NCBI GenBank assembly: GCA_905147135.1
Contig: LR990046.1
Span: 15,902,501-15,966,500 of the forward strand
From: Blastobasis lacticolella
Taxonomy: Eukaryota; Arthropoda; Insecta; Lepidoptera; Blastobasidae
Reading direction: 5' to 3'
DNA length: 64,000 nt
Numbering within the stretch: position 1 is the first letter of the stretch; every line of letters begins with the position of its first letter. Positions 46,131 through 56,339 of this stretch are shown here, piece after piece. The notes beneath the pieces are model-generated. The model was not told where the DNA came from. It saw only the letters and a program-made list of their open reading frames with translations, and made no database searches. The position numbers were made by a program, and so were the translations under genes.

Positions 46131-46400
46131 ATGTTCAAGTTGCAAAATGTCCAGGTTGCAAAATGTCCAAGTTGCAAAATGTCCAGGTTGCATAATGTCC
46201 AAGTTGCAAAATGTCCAAGTTGCAAAATTTCCAGGTCGCAAAATGTCCAAGTTCCAAAATGTCCAGGTTGCATAATGTCCAAGTTGCAAAATGTCCAGTG
46301 GACCTGGACATTTTGCAACTTGGACATTTTGCAACTTGGACATTAAGCAACCTGGACATTTTGGAACTTGGACATTTTGCGACTTGGACATTTTACGTCC
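46131..46400. repeat. 15-16-bp minisatellite with inversion centre
   Basis: Units of CAAGTTGCAAAATGTC are repeated on the plus strand to about 46300. They are then mirrored as GGACATTTTGCAACTT units, giving a long hairpin centred at about 46300. Confidence 0.92.
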
Positions 46401-46629
46401 TGAGGGTCTCTCCTATCACGTCCCATTATTAAAAGTTGAAAATTTTCTAAGTGTTTTTTTCGCAAAATTTTTCTAAGTCTTTTTCTCTCAGTGCCCCCTT
46501 TCCTACACATCAAACAAATCAAACATGGTTTTGAATTAGATTTCATTTTATCCTCTACTAAACATAATCCTATTTTCCATTTATCAACATCTAAACAATA
46601 GCTATTATCAGAAATAGTAAATATATTCA

Positions 46630-46910
46630 TAAATAATGAGTAATGGAATACTCATTACTCCTTCATTAGATATAAAAATAATGAGTAATGAAAATTTGGT
46701 CCATTACTCATTAATATTTAAAATTGTAATGTAGATTTTCAAATTACTCATTAAAATTAAAAAATGAGTAATGTAAAGATGATACATTATTCATTACAAA
46801 AAATTTAATGAGAATTTATTTTTTATTCCATTAAAAAAAAATTTTTGTAATGAATAATGGAAACTGATTCCATTACTCATTAATTATAGTAATGAGTAAT
46901 GAAACGCCAA
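46630..46910. repeat. AATGAGTAAT motif cluster (subterminal)
   Basis: At least nine AATGAGTAAT or complement motifs directly inside the right end of the hAT insertion. Confidence 0.85.
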
Positions 46911-48690
46911 TGCATTAACCAAAGTAATGCATTTTTTGCAACTCTGAATCTCATAAATCTCCTTGCCTCAAACAAGTTACAAACAAGTTGCGCCCCCCCA
47001 AACCTTGCACACAACAATGTTATAACAACAGACCCCAATGAAATATGCAGTATATTTAACGAATATTTCTCTTCTATTGGATTGATGTTGGCCAACGATA
47101 TACCAGCGCACTACCACAATTCTCACAATGACATTCTAGCTTCAGAAAATACAAATGTTGTCCCAAAACTTTCATTTTTAACTCCTTGCACTGAGCAAGA
47201 AATCATAAAAATAATTGACAGCCTAGATCCCAACTCAAGCTCAGGACTTGACGATATCAGTACCAAAGCCATTAAACGCATAAAAATCCTGATAGCTCCT
47301 ATCCTTACTACATGCATTAATAACCTGATATCTGAAGGGCAATTTCCAGATTTACTAAAAATCGCAAAAGTAAGTCCAATATATAAATCAGGCACGAAAA
47401 CTGACCCCGGTAACTACAGACCGATCTCGGTACTTCCAGTATTTTCAAAAATCCTTGAGAAAGTAATGCATATGCGTTTAGAATCCCATCTTAGCTCTTT
47501 CAACTTTCTATCGGAACGTCAATTCGGATTTAGGCCAAAATCGAATACCCTGGCCGCAACTGTGGATCTAATAACTAAAATTAGGGAAAATATTGACAAT
47601 AAAAAGATTGTACTGGGAGTATTCATCGACCTTAAGAAAGCGTTCGATACAGTGAGCCATAATCTTCTAATACAGAAGCTTGAATCAGTCGGTCTAACTG
47701 GCAAAGTACTAGATCTATTTAAGTCATATCTAAACAACAGGCAATAAATTGTAAAAATGAATGAGCATCAAAGTAACCCTCTTCCTATCAAATGTGGTGT
47801 CCCCCAGGGCTCAATATTAGGACCTTTACTCTTGCTTATTTACATTAATTCAATTAATAACCTGGGTCTATTGATATCTATGATACATGCCTATTCTATT
47901 TTGGATCATCTATACATACTATAATTGAACAAGCTCAGACAGATCTAGATACCCTCTACAAATGGCTCCAGCAAAATTTACTAACCATAAATATACAAAA
48001 AACTTCTTACATAATCTTTAAAGCTAAGAATAAATTTATACCTGCTCACAAACTTTTAACAATAAACAAAATTCACCTACAAGAAAAAAATACTGAAAAA
48101 TATCTAGGATTACACTTGGATAGTAGACTGTCATGGGATGTTCACATTAACCATATCAAAAGAAAATTATGTTCATTGATAGGATCTTTGCGCGGCATTG
48201 TGCGTTCTATTCCTCGGAAGGTACGTGTGACAATTTATAACTCTTTGGTTAAATCTCAACTTATGTACCTTATAGAAATTTGGGACAGTGCCTATAAATC
48301 TAAATTAAAGGACATACAAACTATACAAAATAAATTAATAAAACTCTTATTTCCTACCGGACACCAACAGCTAGGGTCTACAAAGAAACTAACGTTATGA
48401 ACATTAAACAGTTGTACAACTATCACACAAATATCCTTGTTAACAAGATACTGAATAAATCCATCCATACATCAATCTCACTCGACCAAACAAAATATGC
48501 GTCTAAACGCAGCACGAGACGACCTGGCTACCTTGCTTTGCCTAAGATACGCACAAATTACGGTAAACAAATGTTTTGTTACGATGAAGTGCAACTTTTT
48601 AATAACCTACCCTCCCATATTAAAAATATTGAGTCATTAGATATTTTTAAACACAAATTGGCTGAGTATATCCTATCTAGTTGAATTCAA

Positions 48691-49175
48691 GCTATACTTA
48701 ATTGTGAACGTTGGTTCTTATTTGTGTCTTTTAAAAATGTAATGTGTAGTGACAATCTAGTACTTACTTATCTCAAGATTCCATTCTTTGTGAGTACCTT
48801 ATTAATATTCTGTGCGATGCGAATGTTTAAATTAATACCTATTTACCTGTATTGTATTCTCGTGTAAGTGACAAATTATGTCTTTAATGAGAATAAATTA
48901 TCTTTAAACCTATTTATTTTAATTTGTTATCTTAGAAGAAATAGGTCATAGACATAATTATAAAATAATAGACACAACAGGCCAACTTATTAACATTTGG
49001 TTAACATTTCGAATTTTTTTTTATTATTTATTGTGACATTTGAACTATTCTATTCAATTAATATTATTACATAACATTGATTTATCCAACTTATTATAAA
49101 ATTTATTATCCTATTTAAGCTAATATACAATGATGTAACATAATAAATAATATCTACAATAAAAAGAAAAAGAAA
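48691..49175. other. LINE 3' UTRs, no gene
   Basis: 48691-48910 is the probable 3' UTR of the split LINE, with AATAAATTATC near 48893. Bases 49005-49090 match the 3' UTR of the LINE at 29 kb (GTGACATTTGAACTATT). Confidence 0.55.
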
Positions 49176-52048
49176 TTAACTTAAAATATGTAAAAAGTTT
49201 GGGCCGTGTGGAAGCGTACCCAAGATGCTGGCAGCATTACCTCTCTGAATAGCAATGCTTATTCTTTGTGCGAGGTAGCTGCCAGCTCTTCGGTCACCTG
49301 TGGTGTCGACCAATTTCTTCGTAATTTCTCTGTATAAAGAGATAGCTCCGGGGCCCCACGGACCCAGGGTCTCGACACCAAATGCAACAAAATTGTATTG
49401 GGTGCCGATACCCCGGTATTTAATAATTTTTTGCCTTTCAGCTGTCTCAGCCGCAGCAGCAACCTTTTTCGAAGTAAATGGCAGATGGGAGGGTGCCAGA
49501 GTGTCAACACACGTTGCATCCCACACTAAGGCCCGACCCATCTTCCAAGGGATGAGCGACATTCCGTCCGGTCTCTTACCATCGTCACGTGCGATACCGT
49601 TCGTCTCTAGAATAGCCGGCACGTTGACGGTAGCAAGAGAGCGGCGCAAAATGTCGTTCAGGGCTGCGTGGCGTGAAAAGCGTCCTGCGCTTTTTTGGCA
49701 GGATAGACCGTGGTGTCCCAGCTGGTCGACGTCCACTCCACACGGGCATTTATGTGGGGTACAGACCTCAGCACCGAGGCCAGACGAAAAGTGGAGTTAT
49801 CCAAAAAAGTGCCGGTATTGGCCGATGGGTAGGCCTGGGGCCACTGGCCAGACTCCCACCTGGACACAGCTTCCAACCTGGCACGGGTAGAGTCGGTGCA
49901 GTTACCAAACAGGGTCGAACGTATAAATTTAGATTGAATATCATCCCAGCTCTTTTGACTTTTAGGGCATAATGGTGAACATGGACTCGGGACAGCCGTA
50001 AGCCAAACGTTTGTAGCCTCGCCCAGATACGCCACCTCAAAGTTTGGGACGGAAGGATTTAGAATTCTTTCTATGAGGTTGGACGTGCTGTGGATTGAAG
50101 ATAAAAAAGCAGGTAAAGATACGTTTGAAATTTTGCGGATACCCAAACCCCCAAAACGGATAGGCAGACAGGCTTGAGTCCAGGACTGCTCGGAAAGGTT
50201 GACATTTAAAATAGATTCTAATTGACACTTTACCAGATTGTCAATAGAATCTGTTAAATTTTTGAATTTCCAGAGAGGACAACACCGTATAAGGTAAGTA
50301 AATTTGGGTAAAAAGAGGCAAAATTTTAAAATAAAAATCGCCGAATGTGTGTTGATTTTAGTAAGGCGGTTCGAATATGAGTTGAATTTAGAAATCGAAT
50401 GCTGTACTAGGGGTGTTATGGAGTCATCGAAGATGGGTGACCCTAGGAGGCTTAGTGATGTCTTGGAAATAATTTTGATGTTGGGGGCCAGAATGTTGAA
50501 GTTATTAGTAATGGTTATGATATCTCTGGAAGGGATGTTATCTGATATGAACAATTCACATTTGTCTAAATTCAGTTCGAGACCTATCGTTTGAAATTTC
50601 TGAATTACGTTGGCGAGGTCAGCTAAGACGGAATCTGCTGAGCCTCCTAGAGTCCCATCATCCAAGTACCAAACGTTAAATTTAGATACCAGGCTTTGGA
50701 CAACGGGGTTAATGGCGAGGCTGAAGATGGCTGGCCCGAGAGGGTCACCCTGTTGACAGCCGATAGCGGAAGAAATTTCGTTATTTTTATGCATTAATAT
50801 TGTAGAGCTAGAGTAGCACTGGTGGAGATAATTATAAATTTCTGGAAGGTTTCTTTTAATTTCTTTCAATAGGGTTTCCCTATTTACTGAATTAAATGCA
50901 TTCTTGACATCGATTTTAACGATTACATCGCTGTGGTCAGGGCCATTAAGAAAGGTCCGCAAGGCATGGACGGCAGCTTCGCATCCGCCCTTCGTCCCGA
51001 AACCTAACTGAATGGGTTCGAAAATTGGTTTTAACTTTTTGAAAGAGTGCCGAACGCAAACTTTCGACACCAATCGCCTGAAGGTTGAACCCACAGCGAT
51101 GGGCCTGACTCCGCCGTCCTTCTTGGAAAGAGCTATCAGATTGGCGCCGTACAGTATAGGAGTAATTAATGGATTTACTTTACCGGCAAGCATGAAATTT
51201 ACAAGATTTGTGATAGATTGGGATAGACGAAGGCCCAAGTCCCCTATAGAATTTGAGGTAAGATCTTTTAAATGTTGTGGTGATATGCCGTCTAAGCCTG
51301 CGGCTGACCCAGTTTTGAAAGAACCAATGGCAGACAGGATATCCTTTTCAGTGACGCGGAGGCAGGCTTCTGGGGCAGTTGGGGGATCTATTGCCGGTAG
51401 TACATTAGGAGCTGGGGGATGCTTGCTACGCAACGCAGCGAGGGTGGCAGGTGTGTCCGGAGACAGTACGTCACTGGAGAATAAAAGTCGAGCAGCGCTT
51501 TTAAGATCTCCGTCGCTTACTTTAGTTTCCACCTTTCGATAGACATTAAAGGAGTTTGGGTTATTGCGTTTACTATTGCATGCAGAAGAATGATTTAAGT
51601 TAGTGAATGAGCAGTTATTTTTGATTTTTTGGGTGAGCGATGTTCCAGAATTGTCCGATTTTGCATGTAGGGTAACAAATGAAAATGTAAGTAACTTCTT
51701 CCAGTCATCGAAGCTATTGCTGCTTATGCATTTTGATATGATTTCGGAAAGGCTGTTCGCGACGGAGATCCTTGCACCTCTTGGGATTCTTTTGACGAGA
51801 GGCGTGGAGTTTTTAAGTTGGCTTAGAACAATATATAATGGTGAACTATCTGCAAGATGAGTAGAGTCTTGTTGGGAATTTGTGGGGGCGAGTAAGGCTG
51901 ACTGAGGGATGGAAAGCGGAATAGAAGAAGACTCACGGTGTAATTTTGAATGGTGAATGTGTAGGCCGCGTATTGTTTTGAAAGAGCGGCCACACAAATC
52001 ACATGCATGCTCCAGTGAAGCTCTATCTAATGATGATGAGGCCTGCAT
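49176..52048 (-). pseudogene. RLE-type (R2-like) non-LTR retrotransposon, copy 2, nearly complete ORF
   Basis: From the Met at 52048: a C2H2 finger (CDLCGRSF to HHSKLH, residues 17-38) expected to read target DNA; a linker; RT motifs GLDGISPQHLKDLT, ALSKKDGGVRPIAVGST, KIDVKNAFNSVNR, CQQGDPLGPAIFSL and the catalytic WYLDDGT near 50660. A C-terminal CPCGVDVDQLGHHGLSC zinc knuckle follows, then KRPDG and LVWDATC of a restriction-like nuclease. The ORF ends at 49176 after LPHGPNFLHILS. About two extra bases near 49755-49765 shift the frame just before the knuckle, so the 796-codon ORF ends off-frame at 49658 and the nuclease continues in ORF 49736-49176. Otherwise it is intact. Such enzymes nick a target and prime reverse transcription there. 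It is clearly related to, but diverged from, the copy at 1-2629. Confidence 0.9.
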
Positions 52049-53053
52049 TCACAAACAACAAAATAACTTTACCTAATATATACACAAAAACAATATATAT
52101 ATATAAAAACACTGCACCAAAACACTTATAGCACCAATAAAGCACGAATTGCGCACAAATGTGTTTTTAAATTTTCATATTTCTTATTGACGTAAAAGTT
52201 TCTGCCATGAAACCTTGACAACGAAGGGGTAGACAGCTGCGTCGTCATGGATATTTTAGTGTCATAATATGGCGTCCTATCAAAATATTTGTTTGTAAAT
52301 ATAAAACTTTACAAAACAGCTGATTTGATATGTGGCACGCTGCCTACAAAAAATGATGTACCCGTACACTTGGGTGATACACTGAAACGGTCTGGGTAAC
52401 TGCCCAAAGAACTTTTCAATTTTACAGATTTAAATTAAATTTGATTTGACATTTCAAACATTCCCTCTTGAACTCTCTAATTCTAATTCTCATTCTAATT
52501 CTAATAACATTTGGTTATTATTTTAACATTTTTTATTATTGTAGTATTATTTATTATGACATTTGAATATTCAATAATAATATAATTAATATTTCTTCTT
52601 AATGTTTTTATGTTAGTTATTATCTTAAGTTGTGAAATATGTCTTTGTTTAAAAACTTTATAATTTTAATTACATGTTATCTTTATTGATTTCTTGTTGA
52701 CTGCAGACTTTCTTTGTAAAATTTGTTGTGCATTTTTGTTCATTCTTTCAAAAGCTATAAGAAATTACCATCTGTACACATATAATTCGTCTTTGAGACT
52801 CTCCTTTGTTGACCTTCATGCCGGCTTTAAATTCACCTCATACAAAGTACCAAAGGCGGTTCGTAGCACCGTTACTGGCCAATTTATCACTTGGAGACTA
52901 TATTGAGGTCTCACCTTGCAAAGGGCGAAAAAATGAGTAAAGCCATGCGGTCATTGATTCCTTTTGCCTGGAATATAAACAAACGTTGCACCGGATTATC
53001 TTCATTCCATAAATAATCGCCGCGCCAGACGTTCGGAAGATATATAGTAAACA
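52049..53053. other. 5' flank of the RLE element and LINE UTR piece
   Basis: 52490-52600 matches the LINE 3' UTR at 29220-29280 (GGTTATTATTT, then TTTTTATTATTGTAGTATT). 52600-53053 has no recognised feature. Confidence 0.5.
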
Positions 53054-53314
53054 ATGGCCTACTTTCATTGCATCGTACCAAAGGCTTGGGACTCTATTCC
53101 TGAGTTTTTTATCGATTTGCTCGTCCATTTCTATCTGGAAGAGCATTGGAAACTTTATCACACTCTCTTCGGACTATCAGTGACCCACGACGGTATCTCA
53201 GCGGTTTCTCAAAGTTACCAGGATACTGCCGTATGGTTCAAGATCATCGACGACAATGAAGATCATCCAACTCCTGAAAACTACATGACTATTGAAGTTG
53301 CTAGGATCCAGTAA
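53054..53314 (+). CDS. Orphan ORF of 86 residues
   Basis: An ORF with good composition (IVPKAWDSIPEFFIDLLVHF, then KLYHTLFGLSVTHDG), Met start in the context aacaATGG, and CATAAATAAT as a possible TATA about 45 bases upstream. I do not recognise the family and see no splice signals. The flanks to 54.1 kb are AT-rich with no known repeats. It may be a chance ORF, an exon, or another foreign gene. Confidence 0.3.
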   Translation: MAYFHCIVPKAWDSIPEFFIDLLVHFYLEEHWKLYHTLFGLSVTHDGISAVSQSYQDTAVWFKIIDDNEDHPTPENYMTIEVARIQ

Positions 53315-54187
53315 TCTCCTACAAGTGTCCAGTGCTCGTGTTAGAGTTAAGGGTAATGTTAATAATTTTTCCAATTGTCCAAGTCCTAGCGCTAAGTAAG
53401 TTAAGGTTAATTCTAAGGGGTTATGGTCTTAATTATATTTTTTTATAAGAATTTTCCTGTTGTTTTCTTTTAATATTTTGATGCGCACCCTCAGAAAATC
53501 TCTAAACAATTCAACTCTGAATCAGAGTAGTCTTCTTCCTAATAGTTCCGAATTCTGCCAAGTCCCTAACTTTCGAGTTTGAAACACTTCCTTGTGATAG
53601 AGCTATTTTGTGAGGCTCTAATGCTCTATAATAGAGTGTTTCAACAAATAGGAAATCGGATTACGCTCTGGGGTGAATATTATATTGAAATATACTTAAT
53701 TTTAATTAATATGCGCTCAACATTATGCTGGTATAGTAAATGTTTATCAGTTTGTACCGTCCTAAAGTCGATAATCTGGAGATGGATTTCGTAGGAAATT
53801 CAGAAAGCTCCTCAAGGTTTATGAAATAGGTAGTTAAAGACGAGAAGTTGGTGAACAAAACTGCATAATAACATCAATAATACAATTTTACAGGATCAGT
53901 AAAAATTGAAACAGAGTCGATAAAAAACGGTACAATCACATAGTAATTATGCTGAAATTTTGATGCAATTTTAACACAGTTTTAGGCCGTTTTGACTGGA
54001 AATGGGTTGAGGTTCGTATTCAGTGAGCGTAAAACTTCAGGATTGAAAAATTTTTTTGACCGGAAGCGTAATTTTGCCGTTGCGTTCGCTTGCTCCTATA
54101 TTAAATGTGTAACAAAAAAAGATCTGCATTCTGTGTATTTAAACTGACCATAACTCAACGTCGTTGTACAAAACATCCATTTATAAC
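53315..54187. other. No recognised feature
   Basis: AT-rich. No repeat from the families seen elsewhere. Confidence 0.4.
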
Positions 54188-54453
54188 GAATAAATAATAA
54201 TAATAATAAACATAATAAATATTCGTGGACAAATTCACACAGCGCCATCTAACCTCAAACTACGCAAAGCTTGTACTATGGATGCTAGATAACTGATATA
54301 CCTACTTAAATACTTTTTAAATACATACTTATTATACATAGAACACCCAGACCCATAACAGAAATTAAAATTCATCATTTCAATTTCTGCCCGGTCGGGA
54401 ATCGAACCTGGGACCTCTTGCGTGGCATGTTGACCATTGAACCACTCAGGTCG
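54188..54453 (-). repeat. tRNA-headed SINE family C
   Basis: The minus strand starts CGACCTGAGTGGTTCAATGG (A box) and CAGGTTCGATTCC (B box), like a tRNA-Gly or similar head. It then has a unique body and a (TTA)n tail at 54188-54215. The head cannot form a functional tRNA acceptor stem as far as I can see. Confidence 0.75.
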
Positions 54454-55393
54454 TAATGAATGTAAAGTCGCATGGACTACTTACGGTCCACAACAACCTC
54501 CAGATGAATTTATCGTATGAAAAGAGCCGCAGAGGCATATTTATTTATGCAATTTTATTCTTACAGTGAATAAAAGTACCATATGTTCGAAGTTCTAATG
54601 GATCAGAACAAACAGTAGATACAATTTTAAATAAATCAAGTACAAGAAGCCACAAATTAACCGTTACAATAATGTGGGAACCATCAACGTACTTCCTCTG
54701 AACCACGATGTGGATTCTAAGAACAAATTACTTGATCACTGGCAGAACATACGTGTGCTATCTATTGGAGCAATTTTTAACCTTTTTGCTGTAGGCGCGT
54801 ACTTTTTTGCGTTGTAATTCAACTGTGTGACCCACCTTTCGAGCGTTGTGGCAGGTTGTGGTTTCTGTGTCAGTCTGTCAGTTTTTACCTTAACGGCGAG
54901 CAAATCAAACGTACTTACTCTTTTATTTTAATGTAACATAGTCGTACTATTAAATAGTAACTGAAATTTGAATTCATTTCCTAGTGTCAATAATGTTAGT
55001 GTGATGCTGAAAATGGATATTTTTATTCGGAGAAAGTTTAAGGTATTTGTAACGTGATGTTGTTGATTTAACGTTGGATTGTATTTGGACCTGTAGATAG
55101 CTGCTTAATTGCATTATAACGATGTATACAATGATTCATTTTGATGTCAATGTCCCGGTTGTGCTTTGTGATCTGTTGTGCCGTTGAGAGTAACTTTTTA
55201 CTATAATAAAAGAAAATAAACACCAACATTTTTCAATGAAGTACTTAGAAATTCCAAAGTCGCTAGCTAGGAGTTTTAGGTTTGTTTGCAGAGTTCTTTT
55301 TTTAGTTCTATAAGAGATATTACCAATGCTGGATATTGTTTTTTAATAAAAGAAATGACAGATATTTCACCGTTATCCCACCTGGTAGTGAGT
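54454..55393. other. No gene between a SINE and the BEL/Pao LTR
   Basis: AT-rich. No ORF or repeat recognised. TGAGT at 55389-55393 is the likely left target duplication of the LTR element. Confidence 0.4.
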
Positions 55394-56296
55394 TGTCGTC
55401 CCTTTCCATGAATAATCTTTATACTAATAGTGCCGTAGGTTCATAATCATGAATCAGTATAAATCGTATACAATTAGGACAACAAATAATAACATACACA
55501 TGGTGTAATAAGATGAATCAACTGCAGTGTAAGCCAATGCATGTACGGTAATGAATTGACGGTATTACATTCACGTCGTACGTACTGTTATCAAGTAAGC
55601 TGAGCAAACACAGTCGACTCGCTCCGGTCTAAGCGTAACAAATCGCCCGGGTACTTTCCATCTTCTTGGTCTCCGTGATTCTGGGAGGCGGGCAACCTCC
55701 TTTCCAGTACACTCGCTGATCATAGGTGCCTGGTCTGAGCAGTTTACCTAGATCTTGACCTAGCCAGTACCCGCCGGACGTGGAAGCTTTGCCTCCACGA
55801 GGACCTCCACCTTCCCCATAGTCCTGCCACGGTTGCTCCAACTATGAGTCGACTGTCTTTGGGCGAGAGGAACTCGCTCCAGTCCAATTTCTACGCACCA
55901 TGTCTATGACACTACTCAGAGTATATTATACTAGCGTTTATTGGATTCAAATGGAAAGCTACTGTGCTAATTCCATACGTACAGGCTCATCATCTTTCCA
56001 CACCATATAAATGACAGTCGTATAATATATACATGAACACTTACCAGGGTCACAGGTCGCTGCGTCGTACTGCGCACTCCTTATGCCCTGATCTGCTCCG
56101 TTCACGTACCTTGGGGTTTAAGTGCACCCACAAACAAAGCGTCGTTTTCTGTCCTCGTGTCAACCTACAGAACCGTTATATTCAAAAGCATAGCCAAAGC
56201 GGGGTTACCACAATACAAAAAGATTGACATAAACGGTGTGACACTTACCGACTATTTTACGACATCTCGCGTATTAAATTCGCGACACTCCCAACA
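55394..56296 (-). repeat. BEL/Pao 3' LTR
   Basis: On the plus strand it runs TGTCGTCCC...CTCCCAACA, so on the element strand it starts TGTTGGGAG and ends CGACA, with the usual TG...CA. It is 903 bases long. It matches the right LTR with a few substitutions and one 1-base indel near 55694. Confidence 0.85.
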
Positions 56297-56339
56297 GCGA
56301 AGAACGCTTACTCCTCACTTCTTGTTCTACCTCTCGCTG

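Larger units (their letters stand above)
40055..46946. mobile_element. hAT-type insertion of 6.9 kb with 8-bp target duplication
   Basis: Begins CAGAGTTGCAAAAA and ends with its reverse complement. AATCTCAT occurs on both sides (40047-40054 and 46947-46954). CAG-type ends with an 8-bp duplication indicate hAT. Both ends are rich in AATGAGTAAT and its complement. No hAT transposase was seen. The interior holds a piggyBac gene, a Helitron fragment and fold-back satellites, so it looks like a non-autonomous hAT that received later insertions. Confidence 0.87.
39015..48690 (+). pseudogene. LINE ORF2 (jockey/CR1 group), split by a 6.9-kb insertion
   Basis: The endonuclease part lies at 39015-40054: ARSVCNKFDEL, LLTETWIKSEE (Glu), VVFGNFNVNLL (Asp/Asn) and AFSDHRQIYF (His). 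The RT continues at 46955: SGLDDISTKAIK, NYRPISVLPVFSKILEK, FGFRPKSNTLAA, DLKKAFDTVSH, CGVPQGSILGPLL. It ends at 48684 after FNNLPSHIKNI. Discounting the insertion and one copy of its 8-bp duplication keeps the frame exactly across the joint. The ORF is otherwise damaged: a TAA at 47745-47747, loss of the catalytic YADD box near 47890, and frame changes near 47890 and 48400. It was a target for the hAT element, so the LINE copy is older than that insertion. Confidence 0.88.

Noticed and set aside
46050..46476. Several overlapping ORFs on both strands of 60-140 codons rich in CNLDIL- or KMSRLQNVQ-like repeats
   Set aside because: They are translations of the 15-16-bp minisatellite and have no independent coding evidence.
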